Counted from the first letter of the stretch, positions 35,515-46,085 are shown. The stretch: 64,000 nucleotides of DNA from JBAYIE01 sp041665785 (GCA_041665785.1 JBAYIE010000002.1:108106-172105); one strand, 5' to 3'. Made by a program: numbers and translations. Notes: generated from the letters alone by a model not told the origin.

Positions 35515-37230
35515 TTACAGGGTTATTTTTTTAAATCGTTTAAAAACAGATGCATTGTGTTTCATATTGGATTGAATCTCCAAAACGGCAGATTTTTCTC
35601 CGGGTTGAAAGAAGGAATTCAATTGCTGTTTCAGGCTTTCGGCCGAATCGCAAAAGTAATACTCCAGATTATTATCCAGGGCAGTCAGACGAATATTTTG
35701 GTGATGAGGCGTAGTAAAAAAGGGAAGATTTTCCGGATGTTGGCCCGGACCATCAATCAAACTAAAAATCCCGCCACCACCGTTGTTAATCACAATGATG
35801 CGCAGATTGTTTTGAACCAGGTTATTCCAAAATGCATTCTTATCGTAGAGAAATCCCAGATCGCCTGTGAGCAAGACCGTCATTTTATTATTCACAGCAG
35901 CTGCTCCCACTGCAGTAGATGAGCAACCATCTATACCGCTGGTACCTCTGTTGCTATGCACCGTCCAGGATGGATTCAACTCCCCGAGCAGGCTAACATA
36001 GCGGATCACGCTGCTGTTACCAATATGTAAATTAACAGCATCAGGAATCTGATTCAGTACCATACGGGTAGCATGTAATTCAGAGAATTCGTTTCGGTTC
36101 AAAAATTGATTCATGGCCATTTCTGCAGATAGACCGGCAGTTTCCCAAAGTTGCATATAGGCAAATGCGGTTGCAGGTTTTTTGCATGTTATATTATTTA
36201 AAAGATTCAGTACGTCATGAACTTCACAATCTAAATATGTAGGTTTATGGTTATAGGTATCAACCCTTGCAGATTCAGTTCGAATGCGAAAGGCGAATTT
36301 CGGTTTATGATTTTTCAGCCAAAGTTTTAAGGTTTTCGAAACCAGGGGTCCGCCTGCAGATACGATGCAATCCGGCTGTAACATTTCCAGCGTTTTGAAA
36401 TTAGCCTGAGAAAGCATGGTATCAAACCTGGATGTTGTATTAAAAGAAAACTGGTTTGATGCAGGATCACACATTATGACTGCATTTTGTTGTTTCTTTA
36501 TTCGATACAAAGCTGTAAACAATTTATCCGAAACGGGTCCCTGACCCAGCAAAATCAAACGTTTACCACATTGTTCCCAGGCATTTTTCAAACCTGTAAA
36601 ATCAGGGATGGGTTTATTCTGATTCCGTTTTTCAGGTTTCATTGAAGGTATCGCCGGAAGTTTTGAGCTGATTTTGTAAAGAGGTTCATGCAATGGAATA
36701 TTGATATGAACCGGTCCTTTGGGTAAGCCCATAGCGGTCTGAAAGGCTTGCCGGGCAATGGTTGCAGTTAATTTAAAGTTTTCTTTTCCAATGGCATAAT
36801 CCGGCAAATTTTCGGCCAGTAAAACATGTTTACCAAACACCTTTACCTGATGAATCATTTGTCCGTCTTGCTGATCCAACAACTCAGGTGGGCGGTCAGC
36901 ACTTAGAATAATCAGGGGAATATGCTGGTAAAAAGCTTCGGCAACAGCAGGGTAGAAGTTTAAAACGGCGGTTCCGGAGGTACAAATCAGGATTACCGGT
37001 TCCTGCAATTGCTGGGCCATCCCCAATGCTATAAAAGCGGCACTGCGTTCGTCAACAACCGTTGAGCAGGTAAAAGCGCTGTCTCGCGTAAAAGCCGCAA
37101 CCAGCGGTGCAGAGCGGGATCCGGGGCAAATCACTACTTGCTTTACCCCTAACTGAGCGAATGTACCGGAAATACTGTAAACATGCTGCTGCACGGGAGT
37201 TGGGGGTTGGGGGTTTAAGTAACGCCTCAA
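35515..37230 (-). CDS. menD: SEPHCHC synthase (menaquinone biosynthesis)
   Basis: A 571-residue ThDP enzyme joining 2-oxoglutarate and isochorismate. Motifs: VICPGSRSAPL near the N-terminus, SGTAVLNFYPAVAEA, LSADRPPELLDQQDGQMI, and the C-terminal ThDP-binding TGDLGFLYDKNAF with VINNGGGGIF. Length and order match MenD. It is the first gene of the menD-menB pair. The 117-bp gap to the divergent DUF4468-type gene should hold its promoter; TATTTTTG stands at 37272-37279 on the other strand. Confidence 0.96.
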   Translation of the reverse strand: MRRYLNPQPPTPVQQHVYSISGTFAQLGVKQVVICPGSRSAPLVAAFTRDSAFTCSTVVDERSAAFIALGMAQQLQEPVILICTSGTAVLNFYPAVAEAFYQHIPLIILSADRPPELLDQQDGQMIHQVKVFGKHVLLAENLPDYAIGKENFKLTATIARQAFQTAMGLPKGPVHINIPLHEPLYKISSKLPAIPSMKPEKRNQNKPIPDFTGLKNAWEQCGKRLILLGQGPVSDKLFTALYRIKKQQNAVIMCDPASNQFSFNTTSRFDTMLSQANFKTLEMLQPDCIVSAGGPLVSKTLKLWLKNHKPKFAFRIRTESARVDTYNHKPTYLDCEVHDVLNLLNNITCKKPATAFAYMQLWETAGLSAEMAMNQFLNRNEFSELHATRMVLNQIPDAVNLHIGNSSVIRYVSLLGELNPSWTVHSNRGTSGIDGCSSTAVGAAAVNNKMTVLLTGDLGFLYDKNAFWNNLVQNNLRIIVINNGGGGIFSLIDGPGQHPENLPFFTTPHHQNIRLTALDNNLEYYFCDSAESLKQQLNSFFQPGEKSAVLEIQSNMKHNASVFKRFKKITL

Positions 37231-37347
37231 AAATATCGAACTTACAGGTTATGAAAAACAAAATCATTGACTATTTTTGGCTGCTTATTAAAATTATTTA
37301 AACGTTAAATAGTTCAAACTAAGGATATAGCCAAAACCAACCAACGG

Positions 37348-38091
37348 ATGAACAAAAAAGTAATACTGCTTTTTGTATTGATTTTTGCAGTACTGGCTGC
37401 AGATGCACAAACAAGGAAGAAGAAGAGACGAAAAAAACCTGTAGTTGTTGAAGAAGTTCAACCTGAACCCGTACCCCCTGAACCGGAGTTGTCTCTGGAT
37501 CCGTTAATGGATCCGCTTCAGGACACTACCCCGCCAGCATCTCTGTTCCCGGCTGAAGAAGCTCCACCAGTCGACACCCCGACCACAAAACCGTATGAAC
37601 GGATCGTTTTGTATGTGGATTCAACAACCAATCTGATTACTTATACCGGTGTCGAGGAAGAACCTGAGAGCAGTTCAGATTCCTTGTATTACAGAGCAAA
37701 GAAATGGGCTGCCAAAAAGTTTGTTGGAGGAGGTAAAGCGTTATATGAAATCGATAAAAAGAGTCAGAAATTGCTTATCAACGGTGTTATTCCGGCTTAT
37801 GTTTACGGAAAATACAGCAAACGCGAAATTGGAAAGTTTGAATTCAAGATGACCATCTGGTTCCGTGAAGAGCGGTATAAATATACCATTTCCAATCTGG
37901 TGCATGAAGGTGCAAAAGGTAATATTGGAGGAGCAACCCGGAATTATTTTGAGTTTTATAATACCACCACTACGAATATTAAAAGCGTAGATAATATTTT
38001 GCGCAACGCAGATAAGGATATTAAAGAGATGTTGGAGGAGTTTAAAAAAGTAATGAAAACTCCTAAATTTATTGATGAAGACGATTGGTAG
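37348..38091 (+). CDS. Exported DUF4468-type protein
   Basis: A 247-residue protein with a signal peptide (to about residue 20, AADAQ), a Lys/Arg run, a Pro/Glu-rich low-complexity stretch (about 30-80) and a globular C-terminal part. The last part (from about 85, 'ERIVLYVDSTTNLITYTGV') reads like the DUF4468 domain, a TBP-like fold of unknown role in Bacteroidota envelope proteins. No catalytic residues are recognised. It stands alone, divergent from menD and ending 9 bp before the convergent gpsA. Confidence 0.62.
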   Translation: MNKKVILLFVLIFAVLAADAQTRKKKRRKKPVVVEEVQPEPVPPEPELSLDPLMDPLQDTTPPASLFPAEEAPPVDTPTTKPYERIVLYVDSTTNLITYTGVEEEPESSSDSLYYRAKKWAAKKFVGGGKALYEIDKKSQKLLINGVIPAYVYGKYSKREIGKFEFKMTIWFREERYKYTISNLVHEGAKGNIGGATRNYFEFYNTTTTNIKSVDNILRNADKDIKEMLEEFKKVMKTPKFIDEDDW

Positions 38092-38100
38092 AAAGTAATT

Positions 38101-39123
38101 CTAAACCAATACATCGCACAATTTGTCAATCTCTTTTCTGGCAGAGCTGTTTTTATACAAAATATTGTAAACTGCTTCTGCAATAGGTATTTCTACTTTT
38201 AGTTGACTCTGATTAAGTTCGTATAAACTCTTGGTAGCATAGTATCCTTCAGCAATCATTTTCATTTCCAGTTGTGCAGTTTGAACGGTATACCCTTTGC
38301 CCATCATCATGCCAAAAGTTCGGTTTCGACTGTGTTGCGAATAGGCAGTTACCAGTAAATCTCCCAGGTAAGCAGAGTGATTGATTTCGCGAGGGTGAGC
38401 TTTCACGGCATACAGAAAACGCTCCATTTCGCGAATCGCATTGCTCACCAGAACAGCCTGAAAATTATCGCCAAATCCCAATCCATGACAAATCCCGCTG
38501 GCCACAGCATATATATTTTTTAATACAGCCCCGTATTCTGTTCCGGTAATATCATCGGATAAAATGGTTCTGATATAGCGCGAAGATAAAAGGGAAGCAA
38601 AATAAGCAACTGCATCGGAGTTCATTCCGGCAATGGTCAGGTAGGATAATTTTTCGGATGCAACTTCTTCGGCATGACAGGGTCCCGAAATCACCATCAA
38701 CCGGTCTGCAGGAACATTAAATGCAGTAGTTAAATAGTCGGCAATGATCTGCCGGGTATGCGGAACAAGTCCTTTGATGGCAGAAACAATCCAGTGCGAC
38801 TGTAACATTTCAGGTGTAATGGATTTTAATGTATCCATTAAAAAAGCAGAGGGCACAGCAAGAATTATTAGTTCCGAATGTTTCAACACGAACTCCAGGT
38901 CATGTGTAACAGTCACAATATCGGAACGAATTTCAACCGAACTGATATAGTTGGGATTATGGTGATTATGGATAATATAATCAGCAGTTTCAGGAGTTCT
39001 TACCCACCAATACAAATCAGTTATTTTACCCCCTGCAGCTTTGTGATCGCAGAGCATTTTAGTAAGGGCAGTTCCCCAGCTTCCGCCACCAATAACTGCA
39101 ATTCGGGAAGGTTGCTTGTTCAT
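38101..39123 (-). CDS. gpsA: Glycerol-3-phosphate dehydrogenase [NAD(P)+]
   Basis: A 340-residue enzyme making sn-glycerol-3-phosphate for phospholipids. The N-terminal Rossmann motif GGGSWGTAL (residues 12-20) binds NAD(P). VSAIKGL and SGPCHAEEV are the usual substrate-side loops, and the C-terminal helical domain includes LKNIYAVASGICHGLGFGDN. It ends close to the DUF4468-type gene. The 60-bp gap to the upstream 1514-aa surface-protein gene contains TATTTTTA just before the start, a near match to the -7 box. Confidence 0.96.
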   Translation of the reverse strand: MNKQPSRIAVIGGGSWGTALTKMLCDHKAAGGKITDLYWWVRTPETADYIIHNHHNPNYISSVEIRSDIVTVTHDLEFVLKHSELIILAVPSAFLMDTLKSITPEMLQSHWIVSAIKGLVPHTRQIIADYLTTAFNVPADRLMVISGPCHAEEVASEKLSYLTIAGMNSDAVAYFASLLSSRYIRTILSDDITGTEYGAVLKNIYAVASGICHGLGFGDNFQAVLVSNAIREMERFLYAVKAHPREINHSAYLGDLLVTAYSQHSRNRTFGMMMGKGYTVQTAQLEMKMIAEGYYATKSLYELNQSQLKVEIPIAEAVYNILYKNSSARKEIDKLCDVLV

Positions 39124-39183
39124 GGGGTAAAAATAAAGAATGATTTATTAACACCGTATAAAAAGTGCCATATGCGCTTTTAA

Positions 39184-42100
39184 TCATTCTTTCACAAGGG
39201 AATACCGCAATACTTTTTCATGCAAATGAATTTCAAGAATGAAAATTCCGGGTTGAAGAGAAGATATATCCAATTCGGGAATTTCATTGCGGTTGGAAAT
39301 TTGATTATTCAATTGCAACCTGCCATCCATGCTAAAGATTTGCACTTCAAAACGTTGTCCGGTCAACTTTGGCAGGTATACCTTATTGCGTGCAGGAACA
39401 GGGTAACACAACAAACTATCCGGTATGAATTCAGGTATTTCAGGCAATGTTGTGCTGGTGTTTTTAAACCGCATGCGTAATACAAACCGTTGAGGATTGC
39501 AGGAGGCCGAATCGGTTAGCGTTTCGAAAGTTACGGTTTGATTTTGTTTAAGGTTGGTAGATGTTCCAAGGTATTGATCCACTAATTCGAGTGTTATTTC
39601 AGGGTCAAACGAATTCACTGCGTCAAAAACAAAACGATACTTTTCTGGTGCAACAGGCAATGAAACTGATAAGCCAACATACAGTAAAGAGTCAGTCAGG
39701 GGAGGTATCCTGCAAATCGACATATTATTTGTGATATCACCAACCCATAAGCTTACCGAGTGATTTCCCGGTTGAAATTTTAATACATCTTCCTTTGAAT
39801 CATATCCTAAAACCGAACCCGGAAGCAGGCGCAAAACAGCTTCATCGCTGAAGTTTGCAGCAGAATCAGCATACAAGCGAATACGCATTACAGCATGTTG
39901 AGGGTTGGATTGTTGTTTAAAGAAGCTTTCACCTTGCCGTGTTATAACCTTGGCGGATTCGTTAAATGAGAGTTGTGCAAAACCGGAGTCTTTGGTTTGA
40001 ACAAAGAATGCGGTACCCGGAGAAATAAAACGCGACATGCCGTTGGTGGAATCCGGAATCGGGTATGAAGTATAACTTGCATAAGCTCCCGATGCGGAAA
40101 TGTTATCCCGAAATGAGAAGATGGTGGAGAGTAAATTTGTTTTTATGATGTCGGGCGAAAGCCAGTCGATGGTTGCCTGATATGGATTACCGACTAACTC
40201 ATAACCACCGCTTTGTGAAGCGCATACAATATTAACCGGTCCTGTTTTGAGTTTACCTTCAATTGTTAGAACAGTATCTTGCGGATCGGGCGGGTTGATT
40301 TGAAATAACGGACAACCCTGTGTGCGTTTTCCCCGAAAGAACAATCGATAACCTTTCCCGCATGCAATGGAGTCGTTGATGGTACTGTTAACAGCTTCCC
40401 AATTTTGAATATGCCTGTTCCATGAAAACATGGAAGGATTTTGCGTTTGAGTAATATCAAATCCATTTGAATTGGGTTGAGGTAGCGGACAACTGGTACC
40501 TCCTGTACCCGGACCGGTAATATGAATTTGTTGTTGCCAGCTTTGAGCAATGGATTGCGCACCATCAACCGGCGCAGATACAAATCGCCAGCGCGCATTG
40601 GTGGCAATAGCTTTTCCGCCTAAAGCTCGTTGAACCATAACGGAGCCGCTAATGTTTCCTGTACCGGATATGGGAGCAAGTTGTGCTGAATGATGTATAC
40701 CGTTTGATAAAAAGACCAGCATACCATTGCTATTTAAGGTTCCGTTTAAAAGAGTCAACGTATTGAGTAACCGCAATTCATTTCCTAAAATTACGGCATC
40801 ACCGGATTGTTCCGGATTTCTGTTAAGCGTGATATTGCGCACGGTACGGGAGTTTAAGGTATCCTGGGTCAATCGCAAAAAACCAAGCGGATGTATGCAT
40901 GAATCAATGATTATATCGCTGTTTACACCTCCTGAAATCGTTCCTGTCTGAGTTGCATCTATCATTCCTGTCAGGGTGAGGGTGTTCGGTCCAATTTCCA
41001 ATGCATTCGAAGTATAAATGGAAAAGGTATCGCCAATAGTAACCGATCCCAACATTTTTTTTCGGGAGGCATTCCCGGCAATTGTAAGTCCGCCCTGATA
41101 AGAGCCTGAAACAATGAATTGGTCATCACCATCCGCGAGGATTCTAAAATTCCAGACTTTGGAGGATGGCCAGGGTGCGGCGCTACTGTTTTGTGTTCGA
41201 AATGTTCCGGTTGAACTACCTTCTGTAATCAAATTATCCCCGGTCAAAGCATACGGTCCGAGATTAACAGTCGCATTGCCTTCAATCGATATTTTATCCA
41301 ATACAATTATCGGGTTGTTGATGGATTTGATACCATTGCCTGCAAACTGAAGTTGATTAAAACTGAAATTGGCAAGTAGATTTATTTGCTGATTGGAATT
41401 CCCGTTAAAAGAAAAGTTTGAATTGGTCGTGGTATAATCCACATTTGAACTGGCCGTAAATGTTCCTGCAACTTCAATGATACCTGTTGATGAAAAAGTG
41501 CGATCACCTCCGTTGACAGTTAATGAACCCAGATAAGTGCCATGCACCACATGTTGGGCAGAATTGCCATTGTATGATACATGTTGTGTCCAGCGGCAAT
41601 TGGGAGTCAATGGTTCGGAGCCTGTGTGTTGGGTTCGGATGGTACCTGCACCTCCGTTGGTGATGCCTTCCCCTATAATAAAGACATACGTGCCAAGATC
41701 AAGCACATTGTTAGAAGAAATTTGCAATTGGCCTTCATTCATAATTTCGATATTCCCATTTGCCCGGTTAACATCTGAACCGGAAGTGATACTTAAGGAA
41801 GCATATATACCTTCAACGATGGTTTGTGCAATGCTGCTTCCGGCATAGGTTACTGCTATCGGCCAAATTTTACCGGATGGAATGGGAGATTGTACTCCAC
41901 TTAGAGTTATCAATGTACCTGTTCCTGAAATGGTTTGCAGGGATCCCGTCAATCGGTTTGAGCCCATCACCAGGTTAACTCCTGATTTAATAAACAATAA
42001 TTCATCCACGGTAAGATCTCCTCCGGAAATTATTTTATTCGTTCCGTTGAGCAGACAAAGACTTCCAAACTGTCCGCTGCAACCAAGGGATAAATTTTGA

Positions 42101-43728
42101 GATGATGTTCCCGTTAAGGCTACCACACTTCCAGTACCAAATAACGTATCTGTTCCGGAATAAAAGGATCCGGTTATTTTAATGGTATCGGTGGTAGAAA
42201 GCGAACGGGGACCTCCGGCAATATTCAAAGTATTGTATTGACCGTTTACAATATATTGATGCGTTTCAGACGCATAATGCATTTCAATTCCATTCCAGTT
42301 TTTACCGGAACTAACTGGTATGATATCAGTACACGCTGTTTTGAGAACTCCATTACCTGATGAAAGTGCATTTACCTGAAGCGGATACGTCTGCATTTCA
42401 AGGGTATCGTTCTGACTTAATATAAAGGTTCCATATACGGTTAATGGCCCGTTTGCCAAACACTTTTTAGGAGCAGTATTGAGAGAAAGATTATTGTATG
42501 TGCCTGTTGCAATGTATTGAGTAGAATTTCCTGCATACATTACCGTTTGTGTCCAGACTTTGTTGGAAGGAAGCGGGTTTTCTGATACATTGAAAGTTTG
42601 TAAGATCCCGGTAATACCTGATACACCGGTTAATTCGCCGGATAATGGATAGTTGCCCAGGTTAAATGTGGAACCTGTAACACTAAGGTTACCATTGACA
42701 GTAATCGGACCATCCGCTTCTTTGATTCCTCCGGTGCTGATGCCGAGGTTTTGTAAATAAATTCCTGATCTTACTGTTTGATTTGCCGAAGCAGAATATA
42801 CAATATGGAATGGCCATTTGCGATTTGCAGGCAAAGGATCCGGCCCGGTATGCTGTGTACTGAGCGTGCCTGATCCGATTAAGGAATCCAATATTCCTGT
42901 TAGTTGATACGTATTTAAGGCCAGTGTGGTACCCTGTTCAATGCGCAACACGCTATCTACGGTAAGATTTCCTGAATTTGCATTCCTGGAACCACTCCCT
43001 CCGGAAATATAGAGCTTGTTATAATTACCTGTTGGAATATTTTGAGTACCGGTTCCACTTCTATAAAACTCTACTGTGCAATTCCATTTGACTCCTTTGG
43101 GTATAGGCTGAATACCTGAGGATTCAGTGCGAATCAAGCCCTTCCCCTGAACTTCGGTAAAAGTCCCATACAAATCTTCACTTGCCGCATTCAAATCCAG
43201 AATTCCATCAACGGTTAAAAGGTTAGAAACACTTAAATCACCGGTAGCGGTTTTGGTACCTGTACCTTTTATTTCAAGATTGTAATAGGTCTTATCCGAT
43301 AAAGACTGATCTCCGTTTGCCGCGTAGATGAGCGTTGTATTTGCAAAGAGGGTATCTAAAATTGGAAGTACACTATTCGATAAGGTGAGGACGCAGTTTT
43401 GTTTCACGGTAATCGAACCGGAGCAGGCAAACGAGTCCGGAACAACCAGGTGAACAGGAGTAAATCCATCACCCAGTATGATTTTAGCATTGCTGCCATT
43501 GACTGTCCAGTCAGCCGTCAACATAATATAGACTGTGTTTCGGATTTCGAAGGTGTCGCCCGGTTGATTAAAGTTGGGTGGTTGGTTTCCGCCACCAGTA
43601 GTGTCGGTTCCCCAATTGGCAGTTACGTGTAATTCATTGCTCCCATTGAAAAAATAATGTGTTTGCGCATACAGTTGTACGCACAAACACATATGCAGGA
43701 GCAATAAAAAAGTGAAGCGAGGTTTCAT
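39184..43728 (-). CDS. 1514-residue repetitive secreted protein with T9SS type A sorting domain
   Basis: Signal peptide (to about residue 21, QLYAQ), then about eight degenerate repeats of some 80-150 residues spanning about 100-950. Each repeat has the pattern W-x(3-4)-hydrophobic-Y-x-G/A-x(3)-Q-x-I-x-G-x-Y, followed by strand-rich 'L-G-x-Y-x-L-x-G' and 'T-G-T-L-x-T' elements. This suggests a right-handed beta-helix or stacked-strand stalk. A non-repetitive region (about 950-1430) follows, then the type A sorting domain (YPVPARNKVYLP to the C-terminal SLVKE). It is most likely a surface adhesin or extracellular fibre; no enzyme motif was seen. It is divergent from the PorE-like gene across 296 bp. 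Confidence 0.85.
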   Translation of the reverse strand: MKPRFTFLLLLHMCLCVQLYAQTHYFFNGSNELHVTANWGTDTTGGGNQPPNFNQPGDTFEIRNTVYIMLTADWTVNGSNAKIILGDGFTPVHLVVPDSFACSGSITVKQNCVLTLSNSVLPILDTLFANTTLIYAANGDQSLSDKTYYNLEIKGTGTKTATGDLSVSNLLTVDGILDLNAASEDLYGTFTEVQGKGLIRTESSGIQPIPKGVKWNCTVEFYRSGTGTQNIPTGNYNKLYISGGSGSRNANSGNLTVDSVLRIEQGTTLALNTYQLTGILDSLIGSGTLSTQHTGPDPLPANRKWPFHIVYSASANQTVRSGIYLQNLGISTGGIKEADGPITVNGNLSVTGSTFNLGNYPLSGELTGVSGITGILQTFNVSENPLPSNKVWTQTVMYAGNSTQYIATGTYNNLSLNTAPKKCLANGPLTVYGTFILSQNDTLEMQTYPLQVNALSSGNGVLKTACTDIIPVSSGKNWNGIEMHYASETHQYIVNGQYNTLNIAGGPRSLSTTDTIKITGSFYSGTDTLFGTGSVVALTGTSSQNLSLGCSGQFGSLCLLNGTNKIISGGDLTVDELLFIKSGVNLVMGSNRLTGSLQTISGTGTLITLSGVQSPIPSGKIWPIAVTYAGSSIAQTIVEGIYASLSITSGSDVNRANGNIEIMNEGQLQISSNNVLDLGTYVFIIGEGITNGGAGTIRTQHTGSEPLTPNCRWTQHVSYNGNSAQHVVHGTYLGSLTVNGGDRTFSSTGIIEVAGTFTASSNVDYTTTNSNFSFNGNSNQQINLLANFSFNQLQFAGNGIKSINNPIIVLDKISIEGNATVNLGPYALTGDNLITEGSSTGTFRTQNSSAAPWPSSKVWNFRILADGDDQFIVSGSYQGGLTIAGNASRKKMLGSVTIGDTFSIYTSNALEIGPNTLTLTGMIDATQTGTISGGVNSDIIIDSCIHPLGFLRLTQDTLNSRTVRNITLNRNPEQSGDAVILGNELRLLNTLTLLNGTLNSNGMLVFLSNGIHHSAQLAPISGTGNISGSVMVQRALGGKAIATNARWRFVSAPVDGAQSIAQSWQQQIHITGPGTGGTSCPLPQPNSNGFDITQTQNPSMFSWNRHIQNWEAVNSTINDSIACGKGYRLFFRGKRTQGCPLFQINPPDPQDTVLTIEGKLKTGPVNIVCASQSGGYELVGNPYQATIDWLSPDIIKTNLLSTIFSFRDNISASGAYASYTSYPIPDSTNGMSRFISPGTAFFVQTKDSGFAQLSFNESAKVITRQGESFFKQQSNPQHAVMRIRLYADSAANFSDEAVLRLLPGSVLGYDSKEDVLKFQPGNHSVSLWVGDITNNMSICRIPPLTDSLLYVGLSVSLPVAPEKYRFVFDAVNSFDPEITLELVDQYLGTSTNLKQNQTVTFETLTDSASCNPQRFVLRMRFKNTSTTLPEIPEFIPDSLLCYPVPARNKVYLPKLTGQRFEVQIFSMDGRLQLNNQISNRNEIPELDISSLQPGIFILEIHLHEKVLRYSLVKE

Positions 43729-44024
43729 AGGCTTTGTTTTGCTTACTTTTAAATTCGACTTAAGAAATCATTGACTTCTCTCAATCTTTGGACGAAGTAA
43801 AAGGAGAAAAAATTCAGTTCAATTCGTCTATGTAGAAAATAGATAGAGTCAAAATATTCTGCATAAATCATTTGAGCTTTTGGCTGAAAGCCTTGTCGGA
43901 TATAGGATAGAGAAGACACAAGGACTCCAATAGCAATATCACAACGACTTAGATTGATTTAGAATTAAGAATTTTTACAGGCTGCAGTAACGGTTTTTGT
44001 CGCAACTTCAATTAACTTTCCTTT

Positions 44025-45974
44025 ATGAATCTGCTTAAGACTTTTTTATTTTTCACCTTGTTTTTACTGTTGGGTTCGGTGTATGCCCAATCATCACCTA
44101 CGGCACTGGAGTTTGAATTGCAAAGAGCGCACAGAGCTTTTGATTCGAAGCGATACACCACATCAGCCACCTTGTTTAAAAAAGTATTTCCGAAAGTAAA
44201 AGGAGAAGAACAACAGAATGAAGTCTTGTATATGATTGCTGAGAGTTACCGCATGGCCAATAATTTTAAGCAGGCGTATGATTGGTATGAACGTTTGGTA
44301 AACACAAAATATCCGGATCCGCAAATCATTTATTCGTATGGGTTGTTGTTGAAAAACTTTGAGCGTTACGAAGATGCAACCCGTCAATTCAACGATTTTT
44401 TATTTGAAGTGCCGAATCACAAGCAGGCCAAAGTGGAGTTGCAAGCCTGTGCAATAGCTGCACAGTGGAAAAGCAGTCCAGAAAAATATACTCTGACCAA
44501 TCTACAGGCATTAAATACTTCATTCTCTGATTATGCGCCCATTTATGCAAAAGGGCAGTTGACCTGGTCCTCGTCGCGACCGGAAGCAACAGGTAATGAA
44601 ATTTTTGAATGGACCGGACAAAAATGTTCTGATTTTTTTGTTTCAACTCAAAGCGGTGCCGGCTGGAGTAAGCCACAAGTGCTTAAAGGAAGTGTGAACA
44701 GTAATTTTAATGAAGGGGTGGCTTGGATCGACAGCAGTGCGAGCACCTTGTATTTTACACAGTGTAACGGAACAGACGGACGCGGGGTGAATTGCAAGAT
44801 TTATGAAAGTCATTTTATCAACGGCCATTGGTCTGCACCGATTACTCTGCCCTTCAATTCCGATACCTTTACCGTTGGGCATCCGGCCATGACCCCCGAT
44901 GGGAAACGTATGTATTTTGCTTCGAATATGCCCGGAGGATATGGCGAAAAGGATCTGTATTATATAGATCACAATCCGAATACCGAGAGTTGGGGAAGGC
45001 CTGTAAATATGGGTCCAAAGATTAATACAAGCGAAGATGATATGTTTCCGTTTATCGATGAAAAAGGAGTTTTGTATTTTGCTTCGAAAGGACATATAGG
45101 TATGGGAGGACTGGATTTATATAAGGCAGATCTGAACAACCAGGTAGTTGGTGAAGTGACGAATTTAAAATCACCGATAAATTCCGGCGGGGATGATTTT
45201 GGAATTTCGTTTTTACCTGAATCTCAACGGGAGAATGGAAAACCATTTGCCTATTTTACATCCAATCGTGTAGGAGGTATGGGCGATGACGATCTGTATA
45301 GTATCACTGTGAAGCCGTTTTTGTTTATGCTGAGAGGCAGAGTAGTCGACAAAGAATCAGGAACTGCATTGGGCGGATCAACAATAGAACTCAAAGATAG
45401 CAATGGCACGGTGGTGTTTTCTGAACAGACGAATTCCAAAGGAGAATTTGCAACTGAAATGCCAAACAACCAAATCACCACGCTGATGGCATCAAAAATG
45501 AAATATTTCAGCAGCACTCCATTGTCTATCTCATCCCTGAAGCTGGATAAAGATTCTTTGCTGGAGGTTGTATTACCTTTAACACCAGTGCCAACAGAAG
45601 AAGTAGAATTTGTATTGCAGGGGATTTATTATGATCTGGATAAATACGATTTGCGACCTGCTTCAAAACAAGTGCTCGATTCGATGACTCAAATTCTGAT
45701 CAACAATCCCACGCTGGTAATAGAACTCGCATCGCATACCGATAGCCGTGCTCCGGCCGATTACAATTTAAACCTTTCGCAAAAACGCGCACAGGCTTGT
45801 GTAAATTACCTCGTACAAAAAGGAATTAATAAAGCACGCCTGGTTGCTCTGGGATATGGCGAAACGCATTTGGTAAACGATTGCGCCGATGGGGTGGAAT
45901 GCAGCGAAGAAGATCATCAGCAAAACAGGAGAACCACATTCAGGGTCTTGAGGAGTGACTATAAAGGGAAGTGA
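44025..45974 (+). CDS. PorE-like TPR, PD40 propeller, CRD and OmpA protein
   Basis: A 649-residue exported protein. Signal peptide to about residue 22 (VYAQ; no lipobox). TPR helices lie at about 25-130. PD40 propeller blades are at about 150-420 (MYFASNMPGGYGEKDLYYI is one). A carboxypeptidase-regulatory-like domain follows (about 428-500, LRGRVVDKESGTALGG). The C-terminal OmpA domain (about 535-649) has LASHTDSRAPADYN and NRRTTFRV. This order is that of PorE (PG1058) of Porphyromonas gingivalis, a T9SS component bound to peptidoglycan. Here it sits among T9SS cargo genes, which supports a secretion or anchoring role, but many paralogues exist in the phylum. Confidence 0.85.
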   Translation: MNLLKTFLFFTLFLLLGSVYAQSSPTALEFELQRAHRAFDSKRYTTSATLFKKVFPKVKGEEQQNEVLYMIAESYRMANNFKQAYDWYERLVNTKYPDPQIIYSYGLLLKNFERYEDATRQFNDFLFEVPNHKQAKVELQACAIAAQWKSSPEKYTLTNLQALNTSFSDYAPIYAKGQLTWSSSRPEATGNEIFEWTGQKCSDFFVSTQSGAGWSKPQVLKGSVNSNFNEGVAWIDSSASTLYFTQCNGTDGRGVNCKIYESHFINGHWSAPITLPFNSDTFTVGHPAMTPDGKRMYFASNMPGGYGEKDLYYIDHNPNTESWGRPVNMGPKINTSEDDMFPFIDEKGVLYFASKGHIGMGGLDLYKADLNNQVVGEVTNLKSPINSGGDDFGISFLPESQRENGKPFAYFTSNRVGGMGDDDLYSITVKPFLFMLRGRVVDKESGTALGGSTIELKDSNGTVVFSEQTNSKGEFATEMPNNQITTLMASKMKYFSSTPLSISSLKLDKDSLLEVVLPLTPVPTEEVEFVLQGIYYDLDKYDLRPASKQVLDSMTQILINNPTLVIELASHTDSRAPADYNLNLSQKRAQACVNYLVQKGINKARLVALGYGETHLVNDCADGVECSEEDHQQNRRTTFRVLRSDYKGK

Positions 45975-46075
45975 TTTAAGCTTACAGAAGTTAAAACTGG
46001 TATTTAGTTACCGGTATGCAATGTAATTATGCCTGAATTCTTGTTTCGGTATGATTTGTATGGGGTTATAAAAAT

Positions 46076-46080
46076 GGAGG
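46076..46080 (+). promoter_or_regulatory. Shine-Dalgarno site deciding the TTG start of the first PKD giant
   Basis: GGAGG stands 5 nt before the TTG at 46086. The paralogue next door has its ATG at the equivalent place relative to the signal peptide, so both the site and the alignment favour the TTG over the ATG at 46110. Confidence 0.5.
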
Positions 46081-46085
46081 ATTAG

